64,000 nucleotides of DNA, taken from positions 5,518,001-5,582,000 of the forward strand of contig NZ_CP059973.1 of the NCBI RefSeq assembly GCF_009193295.2, written 5' to 3'. Below the pieces are notes generated by a model. The model saw only the letters and a list, made by a program, of their open reading frames with translations, made no database searches and was not told the origin of the DNA. This stretch comes from Bacteroides luhongzhouii (GTDB taxonomy: Bacteria; Bacteroidota; Bacteroidia; Bacteroidales; Bacteroidaceae). Made by a program: the position numbers and the translations under genes. Positions 34,428 to 44,102 of this stretch are shown piece after piece (within the stretch, counting starts at the first letter, position 1; the number at the start of each line of letters is the position of its first letter).

Positions 34428-35663
34428 ATGAAAAAACTTATTTTCGTAGGAATCCTAGGCTTATTCGTGCTGGGTTCCTGTAATAATAGTACCGTCACAC
34501 ACACACACAATGAACACGATCATGCCACAGAAGGACATAATCACGAGGCAGAGGGTTCCGAACATTCTCATGAAGGCAAATGTAACGGAGAACACAACCA
34601 TGAAGCGGCCGATGAACATAACGAGTCTGTCGAAGCGCACACTGATGAAATCATCCTTCCGAAGGCAAAAGCTGAAGCAGCCGGCGTTAAGGTGAGCGTT
34701 ATCGAACCTGCACCTTTCCGGCAAGTGATTAAAACCAGCGGACAGGTGCTGGCTGCCCAAGGTGATGAATCGGTTGCCGTAGCTACAGTGGCCGGCGTTG
34801 TATCTTTCCGTGGAAAAGTAACGGAAGGAATGAGCGTCGGCAGCGGCACGCCGCTAGTCACCATTTCTTCAAAGAATATCGCCGACGGTGATCCGGTACA
34901 ACGTGCCCGCATTGCCTACGAGGTATCTAAGAAGGAGTACGAACGTATGAAAGAGCTTGTTAAAAACAAGATTGTATCTGACAAGGATTTTGCACAGGCA
35001 GAGCAAAGTTATGAAAATGCCCGCCTTAGTTACGAAGCCCTTTCCAAGAATCATTCGGCTATCGGCCAAAGTATTACAGCTCCTATTGCAGGATATGTAA
35101 AAAGCATTCTTGTGAAAGAAGGTGACTACGTGACCATCGGGCAACCGCTGGTGAGCGTAACGCAGAATCGTCGTCTTTTCCTCCGTGCCGAAGTGTCGGA
35201 AAAGTATTATCCATACCTCCGTACAATCAGTTCCGCCAATTTCCAGACTCCTTATAATAATCAGGTGTACGAGTTGAAAGCATTGAACGGCAAACTTCTC
35301 TCTTTTGGAAAAGCTGCCGGAGACAACTCTTTTTATGTGCCTGTCACTTTTGAGTTCGACAATAAAGGGGAAGTGATCCCCGGATCATTCGTAGAGGTGT
35401 TCTTGCTTTCTTCAACGATGGAAAACGTACTTTCTCTCCCACGCACGGCACTGACAGAGGAACAAGGTATCTTCTTTATCTACCTGCAACTGGACGAAGA
35501 GGGTTATAAAAAACAGGAAGTAACGATAGGAGCCGACAACGGTAAAAGTGTTCAGATCCTGACCGGAGTGAAGGCTGGCGACCGTGTAGTGACCGAAGGT
35601 GCTTATCAGGTTCGACTGGCAAGCGCAAGCAATGCCATCCCGGCACATAGTCACGAACATTAA
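34428..35663 (+). CDS. Heavy-metal RND efflux adaptor (CusB/CzcB-like lipoprotein)
   Basis: The 411-residue membrane-fusion protein has a lipoprotein signal (VLGSC, Cys18) and a strikingly His/Glu-rich stretch at residues 24-65 (several HNHEAE-type repeats) that should bind metal. The core shows the lipoyl halves ('GKVTEGMSVGSGTPLVTI', 'SITAPIAGYVKSILVKEGDYVTIGQPL'), a hairpin ('RARIAYEVSKKEYERMKELVKNKIVSDKDFAQAEQSYE') and a beta-barrel domain. It links an inner-membrane RND pump to an outer-membrane channel. The pump gene follows after 77 bases. The metal cannot be told: Cu/Ag, Zn/Cd/Co and Ni systems look alike. Confidence 0.92.
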   Translation: MKKLIFVGILGLFVLGSCNNSTVTHTHNEHDHATEGHNHEAEGSEHSHEGKCNGEHNHEAADEHNESVEAHTDEIILPKAKAEAAGVKVSVIEPAPFRQVIKTSGQVLAAQGDESVAVATVAGVVSFRGKVTEGMSVGSGTPLVTISSKNIADGDPVQRARIAYEVSKKEYERMKELVKNKIVSDKDFAQAEQSYENARLSYEALSKNHSAIGQSITAPIAGYVKSILVKEGDYVTIGQPLVSVTQNRRLFLRAEVSEKYYPYLRTISSANFQTPYNNQVYELKALNGKLLSFGKAAGDNSFYVPVTFEFDNKGEVIPGSFVEVFLLSSTMENVLSLPRTALTEEQGIFFIYLQLDEEGYKKQEVTIGADNGKSVQILTGVKAGDRVVTEGAYQVRLASASNAIPAHSHEH

Positions 35664-35740
35664 AGCGGCGAGGTGCCGCAGCCGGATTTTCTTGCGGCGC
35701 ATCTATCAAGTTATTTATAACTCTCAATTAATGAAATATC

Positions 35741-38700
35741 ATGCTTAATAAAATTATACATTACTCCCTACACAACCGATTGGTTGTAGTCTGCGCGGCC
35801 ATCCTCCTGCTAATTGCGGGAACGTATACCGCCATGCATACGGAAGTAGACGTATTCCCCGACCTGAACGCACCTACGGTAGTCATCATGACCGAAGCCA
35901 ACGGTATGGCTGCGGAAGAGGTTGAACAGCTCGTCACTTTTCCTGTTGAAACTGCCGTAAACGGAGCTACGGGTGTACGCCGTGTCCGCTCTTCTTCTAC
36001 CAACGGATTTTCCGTTGTCTGGGTAGAATTTGATTGGGGAACCGATATTTATCTCGCTCGCCAGATTGTTAGCGAGAAATTAGCTGTGGTCAGTGAATCA
36101 CTGCCGGTCAACGTCGGTAAACCGACACTCGGACCACAATCTTCCATCTTGGGCGAAATGCTCATTGTCGGTCTGACTGCCGACTCTACTTCAATGCTCG
36201 ATCTTCGTACAATTGCCGACTGGACTATCCGTCCCCGTCTATTGTCTACCGGAGGAGTGGCGCAGGTTGCCGTGCTCGGAGGAGATATCAAAGAATATCA
36301 GATTCAGCTGGATCCCGAACGGATGCGTCATTACGGTATTTCAATGGGAGAAGTGATGGCTGCGACACAGGATATGAACCTGAACGCAAACGGAGGCGTG
36401 CTCTACGAATTTGGAAATGAATATATCGTACGTGGTGTACTTTCAACTTCTAAAACAGAGCAACTTGGCAAAGCGGTAGTAAAGACAGTGAACAACTTCC
36501 CTGTTACGCTGGAAGATATTGCAGACGTAACCATCGGACCGAAAGCTCCGAAACTGGGAACTGCTTCCGAGCGTGGAAAATCGGCCGTATTGATGACCAT
36601 TACCAAACAACCGGCTACCAGTACGCTGGAACTGACAGATAAACTGGAAGCATCTTTGAAAGATCTTCAAAAAAACCTGCCACCGGACGTAAAAGTTTCA
36701 ACGGACATATTCCGTCAAAGCCGCTTTATCGAAAGCTCCATCGGCAATGTGAAAAAATCACTCTTTGAAGGAGGTATTTTCGTAGTAATCGTACTTTTCC
36801 TGTTTCTGGCAAATGTGCGCACTACATTGATTTCATTGGTAACACTGCCTCTTTCCCTGCTCGTTTCGATTTTGACCCTACACTACATGGGACTGACAAT
36901 CAACACCATGAGTCTCGGAGGTATGGCGATAGCCATCGGCTCGTTGGTAGACGACGCCATCGTCGATGTGGAAAACGTGTATAAACGACTGCGTGAGAAC
37001 CGTCAGAAAGCAGAAGCGGAAAGATTAAGTACACTCGAGGTGGTATTCAATGCTTCGAAAGAGGTGCGGATGCCTATACTTAATTCTACACTGATTATCG
37101 TTGTCAGCTTTGTCCCGTTGTTCTTCCTTAGCGGAATGGAAGGCAGAATGTTGGTTCCGCTGGGCGTTGCCTTTATCGTGGCATTATTCGCGTCGACAGT
37201 AGTTGCTCTGACGCTGACTCCGGTGCTCTGTTCTTATCTATTAGGAAGCAATAAGACAAACAAGGAACTGAAAGAAGCTCCCCTTGCTCGTTGGATGAAA
37301 GGGGGGTATGAAAAGGCATTGACTTGGGTGCTGACACACAAACGAGTGACACTTGGAAGTACGATCGCACTCTTTGTGGTTGCGCTCGGAGTGTTCTTTA
37401 CACTCGGACGCAGTTTCCTTCCTTCCTTTAATGAAGGGTCATTCACCATCAATATCAGTTCTCTACCGGGTATTTCACTGGAAGAAAGCAATAAAATGGG
37501 ACAGCGGGCAGAAGAGTTATTGATGACGATTCCCGAAATACAAACCGTAGCCCGAAAAACGGGACGTGCCGAACTGGACGAGCACGCGTTAGGGGTAAAC
37601 GTTTCCGAAATAGAAGCTCCGTTTGAACTGAAAGATCGTTCGCGCAGTGAACTGGTAGCGGATGTACGTGAGAAATTGAGTACTATCACCGGAGCAAATA
37701 TAGAAATCGGACAACCAATCAGTCACCGTATCGACGCTATGTTATCAGGTACGAAAGCGAATATCGCTATCAAGCTGTTCGGAGACGACCTGAATAAGAT
37801 GTTCTCACTCGGTAATCAAATTAAAGGAGCTATCAGTGATATTCCCGGTGTTGCCGACCTGAACGTGGAGCAACAGATTGAGCGTCCACAGCTGAAAATA
37901 CAACCTAAACGGGAAATGTTGGCTAAGTTCGGTATTACTCTGCCGGAGTTCTCGGAATATGTGAACGTTGCTTTGGCTGGAAAAGTGATCTCGCAGGTTT
38001 ATGAACAAGGCAAGAGTTTCGATCTGATCGTGAAAGTAAAGGATGATGCCCGGGATGAAATAGAAAAAATCCGCAACTTAATGGTAGACACGAACGACGG
38101 CCGGAAAGTTCCTTTGAGCTATGTAGCCGAAGTGGTATCAGCCATGGGACCAAATACGATCAACCGCGAGAATGTAAAACGTAAAATTGTGATTTCTGCC
38201 AATGTGGCCGACCGCGATTTGCGTAGTGTCGTAAATGATATTCAGAAGCGCATTGACACATCGGTACAATTGCCCGAAGGTTATCACATCGAATATGGCG
38301 GACAGTTTGAAAGTGAACAGGCTGCCAGCCGGACATTGGCGCTGACTTCATTTATCAGCATCGTAGTAATCTTCCTATTATTGTATAATGAGTTCCGTAG
38401 CGTGAAAGAGTCTGGTGTCATCTTGCTGAATCTTCCGCTGGCACTGATCGGTGGTGTATTTGCTTTGGTGATTACAACAGGAGAGGTCAGTATTCCGGCT
38501 ATCATCGGTTTCATTTCCTTGTTCGGTATTGCAACACGTAACGGTATGTTGCTCATCAGCCACTACAATCATTTGCAAAAGGAAGAAGGTTTGAATGTGT
38601 ATGATAGTGTGATTCAAGGTTCTCTCGACCGTCTGAATCCGATTTTGATGACAGCATTGTCTTCTGCACTGGCACTGATTCCATTGGCACTGGGCGGCGA

Positions 38701-38839
38701 CTTGCCCGGTAACGAAATTCAAAGTCCGATGGCAAAAGTGATTTTAGGAGGATTATTAACGTCTACTTTTCTGAACGGTTTTATCGTTCCGATTGTTTAT
38801 CTGATGATGCATCGGAAAAAGGCCCAGGAAAGCCTGTAG
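35741..38839 (+). CDS. Heavy-metal efflux RND pump (CusA/CzcA family)
   Basis: The 1032-residue inner-membrane pump has the 12-helix RND layout with two large periplasmic loops. The HME-type signature is visible at helix 4 ('LGGMAIAIGSLVDDAIVDVENVYKRL'), and the N-terminal 'VDVFPDLNAPTVVIMTEANGMAAEEVEQLVTFPVE' is typical of the family. It exports divalent or monovalent heavy-metal ions using the proton gradient. Partners are the adaptor upstream and the TolC-like channel 91 bases downstream. Multidrug AcrB-type pumps are excluded by the helix 4 motif. Metal specificity not deducible. Confidence 0.95.
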   Translation: MLNKIIHYSLHNRLVVVCAAILLLIAGTYTAMHTEVDVFPDLNAPTVVIMTEANGMAAEEVEQLVTFPVETAVNGATGVRRVRSSSTNGFSVVWVEFDWGTDIYLARQIVSEKLAVVSESLPVNVGKPTLGPQSSILGEMLIVGLTADSTSMLDLRTIADWTIRPRLLSTGGVAQVAVLGGDIKEYQIQLDPERMRHYGISMGEVMAATQDMNLNANGGVLYEFGNEYIVRGVLSTSKTEQLGKAVVKTVNNFPVTLEDIADVTIGPKAPKLGTASERGKSAVLMTITKQPATSTLELTDKLEASLKDLQKNLPPDVKVSTDIFRQSRFIESSIGNVKKSLFEGGIFVVIVLFLFLANVRTTLISLVTLPLSLLVSILTLHYMGLTINTMSLGGMAIAIGSLVDDAIVDVENVYKRLRENRQKAEAERLSTLEVVFNASKEVRMPILNSTLIIVVSFVPLFFLSGMEGRMLVPLGVAFIVALFASTVVALTLTPVLCSYLLGSNKTNKELKEAPLARWMKGGYEKALTWVLTHKRVTLGSTIALFVVALGVFFTLGRSFLPSFNEGSFTINISSLPGISLEESNKMGQRAEELLMTIPEIQTVARKTGRAELDEHALGVNVSEIEAPFELKDRSRSELVADVREKLSTITGANIEIGQPISHRIDAMLSGTKANIAIKLFGDDLNKMFSLGNQIKGAISDIPGVADLNVEQQIERPQLKIQPKREMLAKFGITLPEFSEYVNVALAGKVISQVYEQGKSFDLIVKVKDDARDEIEKIRNLMVDTNDGRKVPLSYVAEVVSAMGPNTINRENVKRKIVISANVADRDLRSVVNDIQKRIDTSVQLPEGYHIEYGGQFESEQAASRTLALTSFISIVVIFLLLYNEFRSVKESGVILLNLPLALIGGVFALVITTGEVSIPAIIGFISLFGIATRNGMLLISHYNHLQKEEGLNVYDSVIQGSLDRLNPILMTALSSALALIPLALGGDLPGNEIQSPMAKVILGGLLTSTFLNGFIVPIVYLMMHRKKAQESL

Positions 38840-38930
38840 CGGGTAATGTTTTTCCTCGGAGCCAACCAAATAGATGCCTTATCATAAAGTATCTATCAAC
38901 AATAGCTTGTAATAAATAAAGAAATTAGAA

Positions 38931-40115
38931 ATGAAACAAATCATGACCATAAGTGCTGCACTTCTTTTCTTAACCATAGGCGAAGTGCAAGCCCAAAACG
39001 GAATTGAACAGGTATTGAAGAATATCGAAACGAACAATAAGGAGTTGCAGGCAAACGAGCAACTGATTACTTCGCAGAAGCTGGAAGCTAAAACGGATAA
39101 TAACCTGCCTGATCCTACTCTTTCTTACGCACATCTATGGGGAGCGAAAGATAAAAGCGAAACAATCGGCGAACTGGTTGTTTCACAAAGCTTTGATTTC
39201 CCTAGTTTATATGCTACACGTAACAAGTTGAACCGTCTGAAAGCCGGAGCTTTTGACAGTCAGTCGGATGTTTTCCGTCAAGAGAAGCTGTTACAGGCGA
39301 AAGAACTTTGCCTAGACATTATCATGCTTCGTCAGCAAAAGCATATTTTGGAAGAACGCCTCCGCAATGCGGAAGAACTTGCAAAGATGTATGCCAAACG
39401 TCTTCAAACAGGAGATGCAAATGCTCTCGAAACCAACAAAATCAATTTGGAACTGTTGAATGTCAGAACAGAAGCGTCTCTGAACGAAACAGCACTCCGC
39501 AACAAACAGCAGGAGCTGAATACGCTGAATGGTAATATTCCGGTAGTTTTCGAGGAAAACCAATATCCGGCTATACCTTTCCCCACTGATTATCAAATAT
39601 TGAAGTCGGAAGTCATGGCAACGGACCGTACTCTTATGGCACTCGGCAACGAGAGTCTTGTCGCCCGTAAACAGATTGCTGTCAATAAATCCCAATGGCT
39701 GCCAAAACTGGAACTCGGCTACCGTCGGAACACAGAAACAGGCGTACCTTTCAACGGTGTAGTGGTAGGTTTCTCTTTCCCGCTATTCGAAAATCGGAAT
39801 AAAGTAAAAATCGCTAGAGCACAAGCTCTTAACATTGATTTGCAAAAGGATAATGCTACCCTGCAAGTGGAATCTGAATTGGCACAGCTTTACCGGGAAG
39901 CAAAAACACTGCATGCTTCGATGGAAGAATATAGCAAGACTTTCCAGTCGCAACAAGATCTGTCACTGCTGAAACAGGCTCTGACAGGTGGACAGATTAG
40001 CATGATCGAATATTTCGTTGAAGTTTCTGTCATCTACCAAAGCCATCAAAATTATCTGCAACTGGAAAATCAGTACCAGAAAGCAATGGCACGGATTTAC
40101 AAGAGTAAGCTGTAA
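38931..40115 (+). CDS. TolC-family outer-membrane channel (CusC/CzcC-like)
   Basis: The 394-residue protein has a signal peptide ending at VQAQ and the two-fold repeated outer-membrane efflux protein pattern: long helices 'LDIIMLRQQKHILEERLRNAEELAKMYAKRLQTGDANALE' and 'LQVESELAQLYREAKTLHASMEEYSKTF', and the strand 'LPKLELGYRRNTETGVPFNGVVVGFSFPLFENRNKVK'. It completes the tripartite metal efflux system encoded by the two upstream genes. It is slightly shorter than E. coli CusC. Last gene of the operon. Confidence 0.93.
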   Translation: MKQIMTISAALLFLTIGEVQAQNGIEQVLKNIETNNKELQANEQLITSQKLEAKTDNNLPDPTLSYAHLWGAKDKSETIGELVVSQSFDFPSLYATRNKLNRLKAGAFDSQSDVFRQEKLLQAKELCLDIIMLRQQKHILEERLRNAEELAKMYAKRLQTGDANALETNKINLELLNVRTEASLNETALRNKQQELNTLNGNIPVVFEENQYPAIPFPTDYQILKSEVMATDRTLMALGNESLVARKQIAVNKSQWLPKLELGYRRNTETGVPFNGVVVGFSFPLFENRNKVKIARAQALNIDLQKDNATLQVESELAQLYREAKTLHASMEEYSKTFQSQQDLSLLKQALTGGQISMIEYFVEVSVIYQSHQNYLQLENQYQKAMARIYKSKL

Positions 40116-40136
40116 ATAAGTACATAAAGCCCTTTA

Positions 40137-40215
40137 GGCACGGATTACACGGATTTCACGGCTTTTAGAAATATGATTGCCATAAAGCAACAGCATAATC
40201 CATGTAATCCGTGCC
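40137..40215. repeat. 16-bp inverted repeat with 47-base spacer
   Basis: Arms GGCACGGATTACACGG (40137-40152) and CCATGTAATCCGTGCC (40200-40215) pair with one mismatch. It follows the efflux operon and resembles the repeat class often seen between Bacteroides genes. Confidence 0.7.
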
Positions 40216-40273
40216 CATATATATCCCCTCTCATTTTCTTCAAGTTCCAACTAAATATTTCAAAATAATATGT

Positions 40274-40281
40274 TACATTTG
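40274..40281 (+). promoter_or_regulatory. Bacteroides -7 box for lipoprotein gene
   Basis: TACATTTG matches TAnnTTTG and lies 22 bases upstream of the ATG at 40304, supporting that start. Confidence 0.5.
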
Positions 40282-40303
40282 CAACGAACATAAAATACAG
40301 ATT

Positions 40304-41131
40304 ATGAAACCTAAACAATTCTATCTATTAATGTTATGTTGCATCCTTACACTATTCAGTGGATGTAAAGAGGATGAAGAAAATCCACTTCGTTTTTACA
40401 ACAGTGAATATGAAGTACCCATGGGTGGCAGACGTTACCTTGGACTGGAAAGCGGAAATGGTGATTACTCGCTTGAAGTTAAAGACACACGCATCGCAAG
40501 CGCAGGAACCGAAACCGGCTGGACCGGAGTACCTGCCGGACGTATGATTTATGTTACCGGTATTCTCACCGGGCAAACTTATCTAAAAGTAACGGATAAC
40601 GCTACACAAGAGACCTGCACCCTGCCAATCAAGGTTGTCGACAATTACGAAGATATAAAGTTGCTCCGCAGCTACTTGTCTAACTTACCAAACGGAGACG
40701 CAAATCTTTTGCCTGGTATTTCCGACATTTTTCTAATCAACAACCACGCACGGGATGCTTATTTTTTCAAACAGGGAGAACAAACAGCTTTTTCATCCGG
40801 ACTTACCTTAATAACTCAAGGAAGTTATAAACTGGAAAAAGAAGAAGGAAATAATGAGAAAGCCATACTGACCCTCACCTTTTCCAAAGATGCAGCAACA
40901 CCTGTTTCCGATCATAAATTCATCTTGTGGGGGAATACATACGCATTTCACCGGCTGGATAAAAGCTTAAATTTGAATTGGAATACTCCACCCATCGGAG
41001 AAACACGGACATCACCTGTGCCACCTCCCTCCTACACGCTGGAAGAGCTCGCTGGAGGCGAACCAGGCACAGGCAGACAATTGAGTTTTACCCTTTCCGA
41101 ACAGGAAATACCTGCAGGAATACTGCCTTAA
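40304..41131 (+). CDS. Hypothetical lipoprotein
   Basis: The ATG at 40304 gives 275 residues with a lipoprotein signal (MKPKQFYLLMLCCILTLFSGC); the frame extends upstream past the promoter, so the longer start is wrong. An Ig-like beta segment follows ('YEVPMGGRRYLGLESGNGDYSLEVKD', 'GMIYVTGILTGQTYLKVTDN' type), similar to Big/Ig-like modules of surface lipoproteins. The C-terminus is proline-rich and I do not recognise the family. Its last four bases overlap the end of the convergent RsmF gene. Confidence 0.75.
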   Translation: MKPKQFYLLMLCCILTLFSGCKEDEENPLRFYNSEYEVPMGGRRYLGLESGNGDYSLEVKDTRIASAGTETGWTGVPAGRMIYVTGILTGQTYLKVTDNATQETCTLPIKVVDNYEDIKLLRSYLSNLPNGDANLLPGISDIFLINNHARDAYFFKQGEQTAFSSGLTLITQGSYKLEKEEGNNEKAILTLTFSKDAATPVSDHKFILWGNTYAFHRLDKSLNLNWNTPPIGETRTSPVPPPSYTLEELAGGEPGTGRQLSFTLSEQEIPAGILP

Positions 41132-42660
41132 TCAACAGTGTCTTCCGATAATATGCGTATATTTTCCGGCAAGTATCCACTACGAATACGCCATTCTTGC
41201 GGATAGAGATTATTGGCACGATTGCCGATGTTCTTCACAAATCCGAGAGGAATATGCCGATACGTAAGCAAAACATATCCACGAGGGGCTGTTACCGGCA
41301 AGGTAATGGCCTCTTTTCGTAAATAAGTGATGGCCTGTTTATAACTTATTTCTTCCGTAGCGAAAGCTTCCCGGCATAAAAGTGAACTACACATCGCCAA
41401 TGCATGGTCAGGTATCAAATCCTTTCCTTTCACTTCTCCTATCTCCACTCCTGCCGATACGATTTTCAGGCATTGTTTCATCGCCATTAATTCATCAGCA
41501 TAATGCCGTGAAAAAGCCCGGATACTTGTTCCTTCCGCCGACAAAATATACTGGTCCGAATTTTCATTATTCAGCCAACTTTTTGCTATATTCAGCTGTT
41601 CTTTCGAAACAGGAGAAGATGCTGCTCCCCCTTTCCTATCTTTCTTTTTAGAAGCTTTCTCCTTCGAGAAAGAAGCTACCGGAATCTCGTCTCCTGTCTC
41701 CGGTTTCCGAAAAGCTGCCAGAAAAAAACCTTCTCCTTTCGTCTTATGAGGGAAAAAATGATAGACAGGAATAGAAGATTTAGAACCATCACAGTTATCC
41801 GCCAGGAGATCTCCTGTTATATTCCAGTTTTCCTGTATCTGCACAGTTAACGGTTCAGCTCCATACTCTTGTTGAATCCAACGTGCATTCTCTTCATCTT
41901 CTTTCGTATTAAATGTACACGTACTATATATAAGAATTCCCCCAGGCTTCAACGTGTCCCAAATATCTCCAATAATCCGCCGCTGCCGCTGCCAACAGAT
42001 TTCTACATTCTCGGGACTCCACTCTTCTACAGCGACAGGGTCTTTACGAAACATTCCTTCACCGGAGCAGGGAACATCTGTAAGAATCACGTCAAAGAAA
42101 GACGGCAAAGCCGAAAAATCTGCCGGATCATTATTAGTTACTACCACATCCGGATGTCCCCACTTCGTTAAATTCTCCGCAAGGATCTGCGAACGGTTCC
42201 GAATGACTTCATTAGCCACCAGCAAACTCCCTTCAGGAAGCACACTGCGGGCATGAGTTGACTTTCCACCGGGAGCTGCACAAAGATCCAGCATCTTCAC
42301 CGGTCCGGTAACATACTGCCGGAGCACCTGCTCCACAAACATAGAAGAAGCCTCCTGAACATAATAACAGCCTGCATGAAACAATGGATCAAACGTGAAA
42401 GTGAGACGTTCATCCAGATAAAACCCTTCGGAAGACCAAGGGACTTGATTTAATTCAAAATTAAAAGTTGAAAGTTGAAAATCAGTAGCACAACTTGCTT
42501 GCTGTACAATTGTGCATTTTCCATTTTCAGTTTTCAATTTCCCATCATTCAACCGGATGCTGACAGGTGGTTCTTGTTGGATGGCAACAGCTAATTTGGC
42601 GTATTCTTCATCGCCCAGCAGGGCGCGGGTATAGTCTATAAAAGAAGCAGGTAATTCCAT
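41128..42660 (-). CDS. rsmF: 16S rRNA m5C methyltransferase, RsmF-like, with insertion
   Basis: The 510-residue protein is a NOL1/NOP2/Sun rRNA cytosine-C5 methyltransferase. SAM binding is at 'MLDLCAAPGGKSTHA', the catalytic cysteine motif is 'TDVPCSGEGMFRKD', and 'STCTFNTKEDEENARWI' gives the second cysteine. The C-terminal region ('RGYVLLTYRHIPLGFVKNIGNRANNLYPQEWRI') is the RNA-binding tail seen in RsmF. Residues 41-71 are an in-frame insertion derived from a low-complexity repeat; normal members have only a short loop between 'SIRLN' and 'VPWSSEGFYL'. The insertion probably lies in a surface loop before the catalytic domain. The gene has no clear promoter consensus. Confidence 0.92.
   Translation of the reverse strand: MELPASFIDYTRALLGDEEYAKLAVAIQQEPPVSIRLNDGKLKTENGKCTIVQQASCATDFQLSTFNFELNQVPWSSEGFYLDERLTFTFDPLFHAGCYYVQEASSMFVEQVLRQYVTGPVKMLDLCAAPGGKSTHARSVLPEGSLLVANEVIRNRSQILAENLTKWGHPDVVVTNNDPADFSALPSFFDVILTDVPCSGEGMFRKDPVAVEEWSPENVEICWQRQRRIIGDIWDTLKPGGILIYSTCTFNTKEDEENARWIQQEYGAEPLTVQIQENWNITGDLLADNCDGSKSSIPVYHFFPHKTKGEGFFLAAFRKPETGDEIPVASFSKEKASKKKDRKGGAASSPVSKEQLNIAKSWLNNENSDQYILSAEGTSIRAFSRHYADELMAMKQCLKIVSAGVEIGEVKGKDLIPDHALAMCSSLLCREAFATEEISYKQAITYLRKEAITLPVTAPRGYVLLTYRHIPLGFVKNIGNRANNLYPQEWRIRSGYLPENIRILSEDTVD
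42448..42540 (-). repeat. Repeat-derived insert within rsmF
   Basis: 93 bases with repeating TTGAAAGTTGAAAAT and CAATTTTCCATTTTCAG-like units are inserted in frame. The composition is like the TTTCAACTTTC-type intergenic repeats of Bacteroides and unlike the surrounding coding sequence. Confidence 0.65.
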
Positions 42661-42768
42661 TTCTCGTGATAAATTTCCGCAAATATCAAAAATATTTCGT
42701 CTCTTTGCAACTTTCTATGATATTAACTACGTCTAACAGACAAAGAAATAAATAAAAAAACTATTGAT

Positions 42769-43554
42769 ATGAAAAATTTTCTATTAGCATTGATGGTTGT
42801 ACTGACCACTTGCACACTGGCTATTGCCCAAAACAAAACCACCATTGTCCGCGATTCCGTCGGAACAGTCAAAGTAACTGTGGCCAAGGATAACAAAGCA
42901 AATACAAACAATACCGCTGTCACAGTCATCGGTGTAGATACAGCGGATACTGATTCCACAGAAGTAGATGCAAACTCTAGTAATGTCAGTACAGGTCATG
43001 GTAAGGCCAGTTTTACATTCGAATCGGACGACGACGATTTCCCATTCCATGGTTTTGGTATTAATGGAGGTATTCTCATAGCAATCATATCGATCATTGC
43101 CGTATTCGGATTTCCGGTATTCATTCTGTTTGTAATCTTCTTTTTCCGTTATAAAAACCGGAAAGCACGCTATCGCCTTGCCGAACAGGCACTCGCAGCA
43201 GGTCAGCCATTGCCAGAAGAATTTATTCGTGAAAACAAAACGGTTGACTCACGTTCACAAGGCATCAAGAACACCTTTACAGGTGTCGGTCTTTTCATCT
43301 TCCTTTGGGCAATCACCGGTGAATTCGGAATTGGAGCTATTGGTTTACTTGTTACATTTATGGGTATCGGACAATGGATTATCGGCAGCAAACAACAGAC
43401 TCAAGGTATAAATGCTCCCCAGATGTATACTACCCATAAAAATGAAAAAAAGAATCAGGATAACGTCAAAACCGATGGCTTCGAAATCATCCCTTCCGAA
43501 TCCGGAGAGAAAGATAATGGAGTAAACGAAGAAAAGAACGACGAGAATAAATGA
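42769..43554 (+). CDS. DUF6249-type membrane protein
   Basis: The 261-residue protein has a signal peptide (MKNFLLALMVVLTTCTLAIAQ), an acidic threonine/aspartate-rich periplasmic segment, then a strong transmembrane helix (about residues 99-125), a basic cytoplasmic linker ('FRYKNRKARYRLAEQALAAGQPLPEEF') and two further helices before a charged tail. It matches the DUF6249 pattern. Its stop overlaps the sigma factor start (ATGA), so the two are translated together. A sensor or regulatory partner of the sigma factor is likely but unproven. Confidence 0.8.
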   Translation: MKNFLLALMVVLTTCTLAIAQNKTTIVRDSVGTVKVTVAKDNKANTNNTAVTVIGVDTADTDSTEVDANSSNVSTGHGKASFTFESDDDDFPFHGFGINGGILIAIISIIAVFGFPVFILFVIFFFRYKNRKARYRLAEQALAAGQPLPEEFIRENKTVDSRSQGIKNTFTGVGLFIFLWAITGEFGIGAIGLLVTFMGIGQWIIGSKQQTQGINAPQMYTTHKNEKKNQDNVKTDGFEIIPSESGEKDNGVNEEKNDENK

Positions 43555-44102
43555 GCCAACTCAATGATATATCGTTAGTCGCACAGGTCGTGGTGTTCAA
43601 GAACACCAGGGCCTTCGACCAGTTGGTCGGGAAGTACCAGTCACCCATCCGACGATTCTTCCTGAACCTGACTTGCGGCGACAGCGAATTGAGTGACGAC
43701 CTTGCACAAGATACGTTTATCAAAGCATATACAAACATTGCCTCTTTTCGAAATTTGTCAAGCTTCTCTACGTGGCTGTACCGTATTGCTTATAATGTTT
43801 TTTATGATTATATTCGCAGCCGGAAAGAGACAGCCGACTTGGATACAAAAGAAATAGACGCCATTAACAGTACCGAACAAGAGAATGTAGGACAGAAAAT
43901 GGATGTCTACCAGTCACTCAGAATGCTTAAGGAAGTGGAAAGAACCTGCATTATGTTGTTCTATATGGAGGACATCAGCATCGACAAAATAGCAGGTATT
44001 GTAGGAGTACCGTCAGGAACGGTGAAAAGCCACCTGTCACGTGGAAAAGAAAAATTAGCAACGTATTTAAAACAAAACGGTTATGGCAGAAATAGACAAT
44101 GA
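43551..44102 (+). CDS. ECF-type RNA polymerase sigma factor
   Basis: The 183-residue protein has sigma region 2 ('FDQLVGKYQSPIRRFFLNLTCGDSELSDDLAQDTFIKAYTNIASF', 'SFSTWLYRIAYNVFYDYIR') and region 4 ('FYMEDISIDKIAGIVGVPSGTVKSHLSRGKEKL'), the ECF layout. It directs RNA polymerase to a small regulon. Start overlaps the membrane gene by 4 bases and its end overlaps the next gene by 20 bases, so the three form a tight operon. The neighbours are not SusC genes, so it is not a classical TonB-coupled sigma factor. Confidence 0.94.
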   Translation: MSQLNDISLVAQVVVFKNTRAFDQLVGKYQSPIRRFFLNLTCGDSELSDDLAQDTFIKAYTNIASFRNLSSFSTWLYRIAYNVFYDYIRSRKETADLDTKEIDAINSTEQENVGQKMDVYQSLRMLKEVERTCIMLFYMEDISIDKIAGIVGVPSGTVKSHLSRGKEKLATYLKQNGYGRNRQ

